From Magicicada septendecula (lineage: Eukaryota > Arthropoda > Insecta > Hemiptera > Cicadidae), in the NCBI GenBank assembly GCA_034769895.1, contig CM068367.1:688768548-688832547 (forward strand): a DNA stretch of 64,000 nucleotides. The letters run 5' to 3'. Each line of letters starts with the position of its first letter. Positions within the stretch are counted from its first letter, which is position 1. Position numbers and translations under genes: made by a program. Shown in pieces: positions 46,831 through 57,815 of this stretch. Below the pieces are notes generated by a model. That model had not been told where the DNA came from and ran no database searches. It worked only from the letters and a program-made list of their open reading frames with translations.

Positions 46831-49800
46831 TTGTCTTCATCACTTCCGGGATTGGCCCATGCCCGTTCCCGGTTTTATAAGCACACACAAGAAACCCGAG
46901 GCACACATGGGTTTGCGTATGTACAACGACGTTCGATAAAGAGGTGGAAAGAAAAAGTGCACGTGTGGGAGAGAGTGAGATAGCAGGATGAAAGGGGGAA
47001 GAGAAAAGTTATCAAGTAAGGGAGGGAGAGAGAGAGTGATTGAGAGACGGGGGATTTGCTATTCTACAACACGAATTTGTAGCTGTTTATTTTTCTACGC
47101 GTACGTGTATTTTAAGTGTGTGCGATATTTTAATTTCTAACTCCCATGTATAAATGCAAATTGTAGTTTTACGTGAGCGAGAAGGGTGCAACGTATTTTC
47201 CATGTAACGTTGGGAAGGGAAGAGGGGGTTGCAGGTTCCTTGACATTTGGTGATTACCATCTTACGTTCTCTCTCTGCTATCTGGTTGACGACATTGTAC
47301 TTTCCCTGTCTCGTAATTAAGCCGAATGTTGTTGGAGAATCGGTGGAATTAAGCGTTTTATTTCGTGCGCATAAATTTTCCACCAGAATCGGACACGTAA
47401 CGTGTATGTTATGTTGATTTGCAGAGGCCGTTTTTAATCTGCAGCTTAACGTGTAGCGAAATACACGAGTGCATTGCCCGAGTCCACCCCACCATAAAAC
47501 TTCTGTTGCTTCAGTCGAATTGTTTGTAGTAAGTAGTAAAGATGATCGATTTTTCCGCGTGGGTTGTTTTTAATATTGCCTTTTTTAATTAATTTTGTTA
47601 GCGAATTCGTTTGTTATAAGTGTGCGAAAGGCGTAACGTTTATAAGACCTAGAGACCTTAGAAACTAGTAACACTGATATTATTAATGGCAGGTCATACT
47701 AACAACAAGTTTTGTCGAAAACACAATAATTGGATATTATTCACAACAAAACTAATAATACACGTACATAAGGTTATATGGGTGAAAACTGCGGAGTATC
47801 TGAAGTATATTTCGTTGGACACCTAAAGCGTGTTTTCCCAAGACGCAAGTCCTATTCCGATTGCCTCCATTTGTCGCTTTTGCATAAATTATTTTAAAAT
47901 GGCAGTGGCCTTTTTTTTTTATTAATTTTTCTTTTTTACACATTATAAACTGTGATATTTTTAGAATATCGCATAACATTCCGAATTCCTGTCGGCCGGG
48001 GGATTCGATGGCAAGACTCCGACTCGGGGACTGTAGTCGTTACGTCGATATATTCGGTGAAACGTCATTTTACGTATGCTACAGAATTGTATTTATTGGC
48101 AGTACGAGACAAGTTTTGATTACTTATTTTTACATGAGAGAGGTTATGGACATGTCGTTGTAATCCTCCCACATTTAGGAATGAGAATGAGGTACCATAT
48201 GGGGGTTTGAAGCCGCTGCAATCTGCAGAGGAACCGAAAACATGACCTCACGTTACGAAATTTTGAGCTGTTGCAGCTGAGAATACGGGTGCATGTGAAA
48301 ATTAGATTATATTTTATTAGTGTAATTAATGCGCAACAGTATTCGAGTGCTGCTGTACGGTAGCGATGCGTATTCGTAGAGAGAGGTCAAACGCGCTGTT
48401 GTGTATAAATAAAATCCCGTGTTTCCCATATTTGTAAACAGAACAGTAAGTTGGCCGCTATACAACTTGAGCTGTGATCAGTTCCAAGGTCCTTCCTTAT
48501 TGCATGCTGTGCCCGTACAGCGTTCTATTCCAATGCCATTGCGCGTTCGTAAAATCGGCATCGTACTCACATGCTGGCGGTTTGTGTGCGGTAAGGTTCC
48601 GTGTTGTAATGGTTGCATACGTGAAGGGAAATTCTCTAGAAATCAGCCTGGATGGTGCAATAACCGCGCGTATGCCTGCATATATACGTTAAGTGAATGA
48701 TGGACGGTAATAAAAACAAATCTTTATTTTGACATTGTATATGTTGAAGTATGTGCTTTACCGTACTTGCTAGTATGTGAGTTATGTTAGTAATATGCAT
48801 GCATGAACCTGAAAATCTATAGGGTTTTCTAAATAACGTGATCTAAATTCACAGGATTTTGGTATCAAGTAGTTCATAGTCACTCGTGTATAAGAAAACC
48901 GAATGTCAACCAGAAGTAGGCCTACAGTGAAATCTGTGAAGTTTCCACGGGTACGATTACCGCTACAGTCACTTAAAAAACGTAGGCGTACGCGTTTGTT
49001 TTACGTTCTCAACTTTTCGGTGCGTAGTCAATTCAAGATGTAAGTAGTCGGTTTCTTGTAAGTTAATTGGTTTCGTCTGGCAAATGATCTGTTTGACCTT
49101 GGAAATATGATGTCTGCCAGCTGTTGGCCTTGGAACACCAGGAAGTCTATGGCCTAGCCTACGCTCCACATCCAGCTGTCTTCCTTGCGATAAGTTTCTC
49201 ACAGCTAAATGCAGTCAAGTATTGACACCAGCACGCATGGATCTTATGCCGTCTTTCGACGCAGCTTTTTCAAGTCGCTTTCAGCTCACTTGTGCGCTGA
49301 TCGGCAGGACAGTACTCCGGCATTTTGTTTAATTTCGTTCGGATAAGCGTGGAATTGTCTGGAAATTAAACATTTATTAAAACTAAAATATTTGGCACCT
49401 CGATGTCTTCCTCAAAACGCTAATTTTTGATAGATTTGTTTAGGCTAGAATTAGTTAACCTGTTGTAGTACCGGGCATCCAGTTATTAGAAATAGTACTT
49501 ATAGCTATTGTATAAAAATATACATAAGCCATGGACATGCAAGCTCTGTGTAAATACATCAGGGGGACAGGACAGATATTTTAAATTTGTCGTAATATCT
49601 AAGTAAATACCGAGGGACAAAAATATATTCCGCTGACAAAAAAAAAAAAATTTTTTTTACAGAACAAATTTTTTTTGATCTATACTTTTTTTTTAGATTT
49701 TTCATATTTTAAGCTCGTTGATCGTTTTTGATTTCATAACTTTCAGGCTATGATCAATTATTTTTTTTGTATGATATACCTACATTTTCCTCGTAATAAT

Positions 49801-49911
49801 TAAAAGTATTCCATCGTTTTATTAGTGTGTTAGCATGAAAATAAATTTGTCGTAAAACGTTAATGTATAATATAATAATTATTTTTTTTGTTTTTTTTTT
49901 TTTTGTTTCAG

Positions 49912-50952
49912 ACAAAGAAAAATAATCCAAATCACATAAAGCGCCCCATGAACGCTTTCATGGTATGGTCACAGATCGAGCGTCGTAAGATTTGTGAGCA
50001 GCAACCTGATATGCATAATGCTGAAATCTCGAAACAGTTGGGAAGGCGGTGGAAGTTGTTATCGGAAGAAGAAAGGCAGCCCTTTATTGAGGAAGCGGAG
50101 AGATTGCGGTTAATGCACTTGCAAGAGTATCCAGATTACAAGTACAGACCGAGGAAGAAGACAGCAAAGCCCGTTCCTAAGGTTTCCCCATCTAGGCCAA
50201 AGAAACCCAAAAAGTCTTCCTTAGCTCATAGTCCTTTAATTAACGAGAGGAATGATTCCAATAATAATCACCATTTAAGTGATGTGAAACACAAAACAGA
50301 AACATTAGTTAGACGCAATGGAATCATACAAACAACAACTCTGAGCCCTGTGAATCAGAGCAAGTTGAAAGTGCGTTTGACAATTGATCGTAAACTAAAA
50401 GATAGTATGCGGCATAGCACTGGAAGACAGTTCACGACATCGTCTCATGCAAAGGTGCCATCGAGTCCATCGTGTGACACTCCCGATTCTCCCGAAAGTG
50501 CTACATTTTACGATGATGCCACGCTTCATATGGAAATAAAAAGGGAACCAGATACATCAAGGCAGAGTATAAAAGTGCTCGAACCTAGAGTCGACGTTCC
50601 ACTAAAAATGGAGGATTCACTGGGTCCACTGATGGCAATTAAAACGGAACCAGAAGATGAAGTGATAATAAAACAAGAGCCAATGGAATGTGATTCTGAA
50701 CTGGCTGCAACAGGGCGTACAGGTGAAAACCCAAGCCTAGCAGACTTAGATTCCCTGACAGATCTCCTACAAATACCGTCAGACTTTAGGTTTATCTTTG
50801 ATTCACTCACAACTGACCTAGATTCTTTTGACACTGCCAGTTCTCGCTCTGGATCTCATTTTGAATTTACCTGTGCTGCACCTGATGTTAGCGACATGCT
50901 CTCTGATATTGGCATGTCCAACGAGTGGGTGGATTCCACATTCGTTATATAA
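49912..50952 (+). CDS. SoxC: SoxC-group transcription factor, coding exon 2 with HMG box
   Basis: 346 residues, giving 387 with exon 1. The HMG box spans about residues 49-124 of the joined protein, with [28 protein letters not shown] and the ending [11 protein letters not shown] typical of Sox group C; it bends DNA at ACAAAG-like sites. A Lys-rich tail follows ([15 protein letters not shown]), probably a nuclear localisation signal. A central region (residues 250-296) has four SUMO-consensus lysines. The C-terminal 70 residues are acidic and Leu/Asp/Ser-rich ([14 protein letters not shown]...[20 protein letters not shown]), the SoxC transactivation region. The frame is intact and under clear constraint at the HMG box. 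The exon starts at the acceptor TTTCAG|ACAAAG; upstream codons reading Phe-rich are intron. SoxC proteins act in neural differentiation and, in flies, in ecdysone responses. Confidence 0.92.
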   Translation, partial: TKKNNPNHIKRPMNAFMVWSQIERRKICEQQPDMHNAEISKQLGRRWKLLSEEERQPFIEEAERLRLMHLQEYPDYKYRPRKKTAKPVPKVSPSRPKKPKKSSLAHSPLINERNDSNNNHHLSDVKHKTETLVRRNGIIQTTTLSPVNQSKLKVRLTIDRKLKDSMRHSTGRQFTTSSHAKVPSSPSCDTPDSPESATFYDDATLHMEIKREPDTSRQSIKVLEPRVDVPLKMEDSLGPLMAIKTEPEDEVIIKQEPMECDSELAATGRTGENPSLADLDSLTDLLQIPSDFRFIFDSLTTDLDSFDTASSRSGSHFEFTCAAPDVSDMLSDIGMSNEWVDSTFVI

Positions 50953-53696
50953 TCACATTTTGTACATCGCATCGACGTAATCACTTTTGGAGTCGCATCG
51001 ATTGTAGGTGGTACTGTCAAGAGAGAATAATACAAAGTTTTTTAAGACTAAACGTGTGTTAGCTCATTTGCTGGAACAATTTGTGCATTATTCTGTACTT
51101 TTTTTTAATATACTATGTTATTATTATATAATGTTTGTGAAAATCTGACTGTAAACCATCAAGGTATGAATTCATTTATTGACAGTTCTAGATAAAGTAT
51201 GTAGTTATATACTCTAAAAGGAAATTAATAGTTTTAGATTGAAGATTTTGAACTTTTTACTGGCCTAATTCAGTGTTGTTTAGAAAGTGGCAAACTTAAA
51301 TATAAGCACAGCTCATTCGAGCAATGATCTCACCATATAATACTATATTTGTACTGTGCCTGGCTTTGCTGAGTAAAAATTCTGTTTTAAAATTTGCAAG
51401 CAGTTGTTTTAGTTATAATTTATTGTATGTTTATGAGGTTTTTGAATGTAACATTATGGTAGTCACAGTATGTATGTAATAATTGACATTATTAATATAA
51501 TAAGTGTTAGGTGAATAATTTTTACATAAAGTAAATAAAACTGCCATTGAAACGGTTTAAGTGAGTTCTCCACGAATTGGTCACTACTGAAAATAGTTTA
51601 GTGAACTAAAAGGAGAACTGATAAAACATTTTAATGGGGTTTATTTCTTTCGTTTTTTTATTTAAGTGAAAGTAAATGTCTATAACACATAGTCCCAGTA
51701 GATTCAGTTTTTCTATATGGCTAGTAGTCTACATGTATAATAGAGTTAGGAATGACCCCTTGAATATTGAGGCATAGTTATGGCACAGACAAAATTTCAG
51801 CTCAGATGAGAAACCCCCCCAGGGATTATACTGCTATCAGGCTGTGATAAAACATCTTCAGAAACTGACCAATCAGAATAATGACAGTGACACTCATTTA
51901 ATTAAAAAAATTTCAGTTTTCTTTCTAGTTAGTAAAGATTAGGGGGCATTTATGTTTTTTTATTTAGCTGTTGCATATAAAATAAAACAAAACCAGTTTG
52001 TGCAATAATGTGGTGTAAGAAAATGTCCTCACACATTTGTGGAAAAATGAGGGACCACTCAGCATTGTCTTGGTGATTTATTTGATCTTTCACAGAGTTT
52101 CATGTAATATCTGTTTAAAATTGGTATGTGTAGCCTATATTTAAAACAGTTGTGATCAATCAAATTTTTCAGATTAATTAAAAAAATTTAATTTATTTTT
52201 TTTCTTTAATCTAATAAAAATTCATATGTCGATCATAAAATATAGAGTGCCCGTTAGACACATTTTTTAACAAAGTGTATGCATTGACTGAAAAATATAT
52301 TATCTTGAGTGAATTTCCATTTGCTTTGGAAATTGTTCTTAATGTTGCATCAGATGAAATTCAATAGTTCTTAAGTTTTTTGTACTGAAAAGACTTAAAG
52401 TTTTTGAATGATGAAAAAAAGAAGATATTTTTTATACAAAGCACTGGACTGTACAAAAAACTATTGTATAACAACATGCACAAACAGATGTTCACATTAT
52501 TCTTCCAGTTTCTGTACTTTCTTCATTTGTATTATATGTCTTTGTGTATTATGTTAATAGTAAGTATGTAATAAATATATACCATTCGTGTTACATTCTA
52601 ACACATTTAATGATACGCTTATAGTAGTCTAAAATATAAACACGTTTAAAGTTATTTTGCTTCAGAGTAATAATTATTATTATAAAATGTTTGTATATGA
52701 TTATATTATATATATATGTTTTAAAAATAATGGGTATTGATGTTCAGTTTTTCGTTATTAAATTTTATATTGAAGATTGCAAATAACAGATACATGTTAA
52801 ATAAATGGAGTAATTATATTGAATTATTATTGTGTTAATTTTGTTTGTAAAATTTTTATTGATTTCAGTGGGTAAGGAAACTTGGTGCAGTTTTATTTTT
52901 ACAAATACCAATATATAATTTCAATACTCCTAATTTACTATAGATGATGTATACCACACAAAATTCTTACACCAATATGGACATGAAACACACACACACA
53001 AACATGCACTACTACACAATCGTCTTTCAGTTTCATTAATTAGAGAAAATAGAAGAAAATAATTGGTAAAAAACATTTAACCATTTGCAATTGTTTTTGT
53101 TTGAAAAATTTGGATTTAATGTATCAATTTTTTTCTGCAAAATGTATTTACTAAAAATAAGGCTCATTGAACTTTATTTGTGCCTTTCATTAACTTCACA
53201 TAACACAGAAATCGTTTTTCGTATATAATAATTTTTTTATAAATATTTATATAATTTTGTAGTGTGGTCTGTTTGCACACTGGTAATTGGGAATGAATTA
53301 GTGATAATAGTTTGTAGGGAAAACGTTTTGTATAAAGATTGTAAAAATTCATATAATTAATAAATGCCTTTTCATATATGTATGTATGTACAGACATTAC
53401 ATACATATGTTAATACAGTATGTATTTAAAACCTTAAGAAGTATTATTCAAATGGAGTTTTAAGTGAATGTCAAAAGCCATTTTTGCTTTAGAATTCGTA
53501 GTTATAATAAACTTGAGTAATACTTTAAAACGTTATTTAAATATATATATATTTTTTTTAATGTTTACATGTTAATTGTACAAAACGCATATACCGATTA
53601 GTTTATAGTAAACTTTTAAAATATTTATGAATTGTATAAAATGCTCGAACAGTCTCCTTTGTCCTGTACTTATTAAAGATACATAATGTAAAACGT

Positions 53697-53731
<35 letters not shown>

Positions 53732-54100
53732 TGGTGTTTTCTAAGTCAGATTACAGTGTGGATAAAAGTTGCCTGCGAAAATACTTCATCAGTTGTAGAA
53801 TGTAGATATGTAAAAACTGCCTTACACCACCACCTTTTAATCAAACAAACCATGTTTATTTGAAGAAATGTTAATATTATTATCTGAGCTGTTGTGCTTT
53901 CTTTATCATATTTCTATGAGGAGTGAGTTATTGTGAATAATTTCTGATGATGAAAATTGTGTAAAAATATCCTACTACTTATTTTGTAATAAAACATGTA
54001 CCATATTTCGTAATAAGAATATTGTAAATTTTGTATTGTAGTTTTGTTTATATATTCATTATATATTGGTTAATAAACCATAAGTTTTTTTAAATGAGTT
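50953..54100 (+). other. SoxC 3' UTR with several poly(A) signals
   Basis: AT-rich, low-CpG DNA with many ATTTA elements and no frame runs from the stop to about 54100. AATAAA occurs at 51534, 51981, 52570, 52800, 53988 and 54072; the last is followed by a T/G-rich stretch, a good end site, after which base composition changes. Long AU-rich 3' UTRs are common in Sox genes and suggest post-transcriptional control. The true end is inferred. Confidence 0.5.
53698..53729. repeat. (CA)n microsatellite
   Basis: About 16 CA units inside the probable 3' UTR. Confidence 0.9.
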
Positions 54101-55219
54101 GTTTTTTTTCTTTTGGTACGAAAAATAATGTTACCCTCTACAGGTTTTCATTAATGCCCCCACGGGCTGTAGAAATAGAAACTAGGTGATCTGTACAGGG
54201 GAGTGCTGTAATGAAGTAGACATGCTGATTTAATTTTGGCTGTGTTTGAAGTGTTAAAAAGAGTGAAACGGTTTTGACAAGCGAATTTACGTTATTGAAC
54301 AGTGGAAAATATATATTTTAACCAAAAATAAGTTTTGTTTATGGGAGCTAGTGAAAGGCTTTAAAAAGTCTGTGTGTGCGTGTGTGATTTCATTCATCAA
54401 CGTTCATTTAAAAAAGTTACGAAGTTGATTGCACAGCATGTAAAGCATTCCGGGTCTTGCACCCGTCATTGGTAGGTGTCTGGTATCTATTGACACATCT
54501 CTCGAGTGCATAAGTAAAAAAACTAAATTGTTGATGGATTGGTTTCCAAAAAACAGTTACACCAATTGCATAATCTGAAGTGCTTGTTTATAAAACAAAT
54601 CGGTATTCACAACAGTGAGTAAATTTTTGTTAAATTATTTCCGAAGGAGTGTAAACGGTAAGTTTTCAGTGTAGGCTACAGCAGACATAAAAGACCTGAA
54701 GAGTATATTAAAAATAGAAATTTTCTATGATGGGCTTTGCTGTATTTATACAAATACGAGTGTGAAGCACATCTGTGTATTTATGATTTTTGTTACACTG
54801 AGAAAATACACTTTTCTTGTACGTGCTATGTGTACGAATGTTAACAAAACTAAGCAAGTCTTCTCCTCGTGTTCAGTACATACGTCCTACGACGTCAGAA
54901 TTTATTAAAAGGAATTAAACTTCAACTTGGCAGAGGAGTACTCATTTGAAATATTTTCACCATAGTGCTACCACTATTTTAAGAAATTCGTTAAAATTAG
55001 TGAGAAAAATATTACTTTTTACACAAATTACGTGTACAATGGGACATACACGATTAGATAACGCGTTTGCCTTATAATACGTTTCTGTTATGTCGAATAT
55101 AAGGACGACGATTGTGGTGATGCGATAACTTTTTTATGTGTTGAAAACCCCTTATCACCTGGTAGGAAACGGCGCCACTTAAAAGAGTAAACATGAGGAA
55201 AACGAAAAATAATCATAGC
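54101..55219. other. Gene-less stretch
   Basis: No recognised feature. Confidence 0.4.
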
Positions 55220-55370
55220 AATTGAATGTGGGGGCCCGCGCAAACATTTCCATCAATTTTTAAAAAATGGATATAAACCACTGAAGTTAAGTAAAACTAA
55301 ATTTACCCGTATATATCTAACATAACAATAAATACATTTTTTAACTGTTATTTTACTAGTTTACAAATTT
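55220..55370 (+). repeat. Dispersed repeat, copy A
   Basis: GGGCCCGCGCAAACATT, AAATGGATATAAACCACTGA, AGTTAAGTAAAACTAAATTT and ACCCGTATA recur with substitutions at 55925-56080. Non-coding. Confidence 0.6.
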
Positions 55371-55924
55371 GTAATAGTTATATTTTCTGTGTATCAGAGC
55401 TGGAAGAAAGAGATCCACCTGTAGTGACGACTAGTGAGACCAGCGTGACTTGATGGTAAGACAGATTTTGGTTAAGCATTACATGGTTTGTGTTTGTAGT
55501 TTGCTGCTAAATATTTGACAAAGATGTGAAAATGTAGGCCTACAGCGAGTCGACGGTTGGAAGTAGCTATAAGCGAATGACGCTGCAGCCACAAGCAGCG
55601 AGTGACGAGAAAATCTTTGCACGTTTTCCGTCGACTAGTTAACGTCCGTGCGTGCTGGAGGTACAGTACTACTCATAATGATGAAAACACGGTTCTCTCC
55701 TACATAAATGTACTGATTTAAAAAAATATATAATCTCAGTATTTTTACTTTCTTCGAAAAATATAAATTGAAATGTACACAAAAACGTTTGTATGTTGAA
55801 CGTTCATAATTAAAAACCAATTAATAAAACGCACTAATAAAAATTACCCGGATAGCTGCTTCAAAGTATGCGCCTATCATTGTAATACTAACGGCATTTG
55901 ACACCAAACGCACTGGAGTGACAG

Positions 55925-56080
55925 TCGGGCCCGCAATACGGGGGGGGGGGGCGCAAACATTACCATTATTTTTTTTTAAATGGGTATAAACCATTGAACT
56001 TAAGTAAAACCAAATTTACCCGTACACATTTAACATAAAAAATAAAATTTTTTTAAACTGTTATTTTTACCAGTAGGCCT
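55925..56080 (+). repeat. Dispersed repeat, copy B, with G-run
   Basis: GGGCCCGCAATACGG and a run of Gs precede GCGCAAACATTACCATT; the rest matches copy A. A GGGGGCCCAG near 56878 followed by GGCGTACGCCAC may be the far end of the same kind of element. Confidence 0.6.
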
Positions 56081-57281
56081 ACCTAATTATATATTTTGAG
56101 AGTATACAGTTATGCTGACATCATGAAGGCGCTAACCGAAATAATTCTCAAGTTCCTCCAAAGCAGACGAGAAAACCTAAGCTACTTTATTAAAAAGAAT
56201 CATGCATAAATTTGAATGTGTGTTTCAAGTTTTTACTTTTACACTCATTAATATTTGAAGCTGCTAACATAGTATTATAAAGACCTGACTTATAGACCTT
56301 CCCAAAGCAACAGCTCTGCTAAAGAATGTGCAATTGTAACAGCTATAGCCATTGCTGAAGAGTGGGGAGTTCAACTGATTACAAACACAAAAGAACAAGC
56401 AAGACAAAAAACATTTTAATTGAAATAGCTGATGAACGGCTTACTGATTCTAACCTCTACGTTTATACCGATATAAAATTTAATATAAAAATTCACTGTT
56501 TATGAATTTAAATTAATAAACTGTGTTTTTTCAAGTGCATAATTATAAATAGGTGTGCTGTTCAATAAATAAACTAGTGACATGTCTGATTAACAGTATT
56601 TTTTTTTTGTATTAATCAAAGACAAAAGACACTAAAGAACAAATCAAACTCTTAATTGAAACCAAAGTTGTATTTTATTGAGAAGAAAGATATTTATTGC
56701 ATCATACAAGAAAGAACAATTATTCTGTTTAAGTTATGTAATTTTACTAGTTGCCGCAGCTGTAAGGTGGGGTTAGTATTCAAGAGGAAACACAAACTAA
56801 GTTAAGTAGACACGGGAGGGAACTTAGGCACGAGATAAGTACCCTAAGAGTAGTAGAAGGGCTGCAAAGGATAATGCGGGGGCCCAGAAAAAAAGAGTTA
56901 GGCGTACGCCACTAAACAATCGTGCGGTAAGGACTTGTATCACGTGCGGTAGACGTGTAAATCTGCATGAAATTATTAGTTAGAAACAAGTATTCCATCC
57001 AGAATCATGTAACGATCTACAGCAGAAAGGAGATCACTTTTTGGAATTTTGATTGATTACTCCGTAAATATTACACTTCTGGGTGGACACAGACGTGAAT
57101 TCCATGAAACACGATTGGTAATGCATGAGAACGGATCTTCCGTGTTTGACAAGTCTAATTGCACACGGAGTAAAGCCGTGTTTCAGAGACCGATATAAAC
57201 GGACCCTCAGTATCGAACTTGTAACCTGCCTCTTACGTATTTCTTTTGTTGGAAAACTGGAAATAAAAGCACCTCTTACTT
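56081..57281. other. Gene-less stretch
   Basis: Apart from the possible repeat end near 56878-56925, nothing recognised. Confidence 0.4.
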
Positions 57282-57465
57282 CTGTATAATATTTACCGTA
57301 TTTTATCCGTCGTGTGAATTCGTGTTTGCGTTAAATATATTTAACGACCTCACTTTGAGTGATTTTTTATTTCTGAAGACGGAACATATGTTTCGAAACC
57401 CGTAAACCATTTGAACGCAACAAGAAGTCACACGACGGATAAAATACGGTAAATATTATACAGAT
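57282..57465. repeat. Foldback with perfect 37-bp arms, PLE-like
   Basis: The left arm 57282-57318 (TCTGTATAATATTTACCGTA then TTTTATCCGTCGTGTGA) and right arm 57429-57465 are exact reverse complements. The 110-bp loop contains a hammerhead-like core. The arrangement resembles the PLE end pairs at 34.5 and 40.2 kb but the sequence is a different family. Confidence 0.75.
57374..57400 (+). ncRNA. Degenerate hammerhead-like core
   Basis: CTGAAGA, one-base bulge C, stem II GGAAC...GTTTC (with one G-T pair), GAAAC. Stem I and stem III are poor here, so this is probably decayed. Confidence 0.35.
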
Positions 57466-57639
57466 TTAGTCAATAAGTGACTTGGATACCAATTCGAACA
57501 TATTTTTCACATCTTACTTAATAAAATTTCACTAAATTTGTTTTAATTTTCTTGAGGAAAGGTCTGTCTTCCACAGAGAAGACATTATATGAGTGATGTG
57601 ATTATAAACTACATGACGTTAATCTCCGAAATTAATAAA

Positions 57640-57815
57640 TATATCTACTAGTAATTTTATACAAACCACTATGTTGTCTTTGGTATTGACGAGCGCTTTC
57701 GGCCTGAAAAGTTTTACCTGAAGTTGGTAAATGACCTGAAGATGGCTTGACTGCCGAAAGCGCTCGTCAATACCAAAGACAACATAGTGGTTTGTATAAA
57801 ATAACTAGTAGAAAT
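57640..57815. repeat. Foldback with perfect 49-bp arms, PLE-like
   Basis: The left arm 57655-57703 and right arm 57753-57801 are exact reverse complements (right arm begins GCCGAAAGCGCTCGTCAATA), and similarity continues about 12 more bases outward with a few mismatches. The 49-bp loop contains the hammerhead core and a direct repeat ACCTGAAG(T/A)TGG. Confidence 0.8.
57726..57774 (+). ncRNA. Hammerhead-like ribozyme motif with palindromic stem III
   Basis: The elements in order: stem I strand GGTAAATGAC (57726), core CTGAAGA (57736), bulge T, stem II GGC (57744), loop TTGACT, GCC (57753), core GAA (57756), self-complementary stem III AGCGCT (57759-57764), C at the cleavage position (57765), then GTCAATACC (57766), which pairs with the first strand (TGAC/GTCA and GGTA/TACC around a small internal loop). 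A dimer-type hammerhead by inspection. Confidence 0.65.

Larger units (their letters stand above)
43404..49911 (+). other. SoxC intron, 6508 bp
   Basis: Bounded by GTATGC and a long pyrimidine tract ending TTTGTTTCAG at 49911. Contents: (GT)n at 44807-44823; (GT)n then (GA)n at about 45716-45797; a C-run at 45852-45866 preceded by GGCGTAGCGAACG (possible hAT-like trace); (GA)n at 46754-46827; several frames under 120 codons with no recognisable motif. The intron separates the lead-in from the HMG-box exon. Confidence 0.75.

Noticed and set aside
46595-46983. Frames with Arg-Glu or Ser-Leu runs of about 80-114 codons
   Set aside because: They run through the (GA)n microsatellite; flanking residues show no domain.
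49888-49911. ATG at 49888 as the SoxC start
   Set aside because: It lies in the pyrimidine tract of the intron before an acceptor; the residues MFFFFLFQ do not belong to SoxC.
50526-50834. 102-codon minus-strand frame
   Set aside because: Antisense shadow of the SoxC coding exon.
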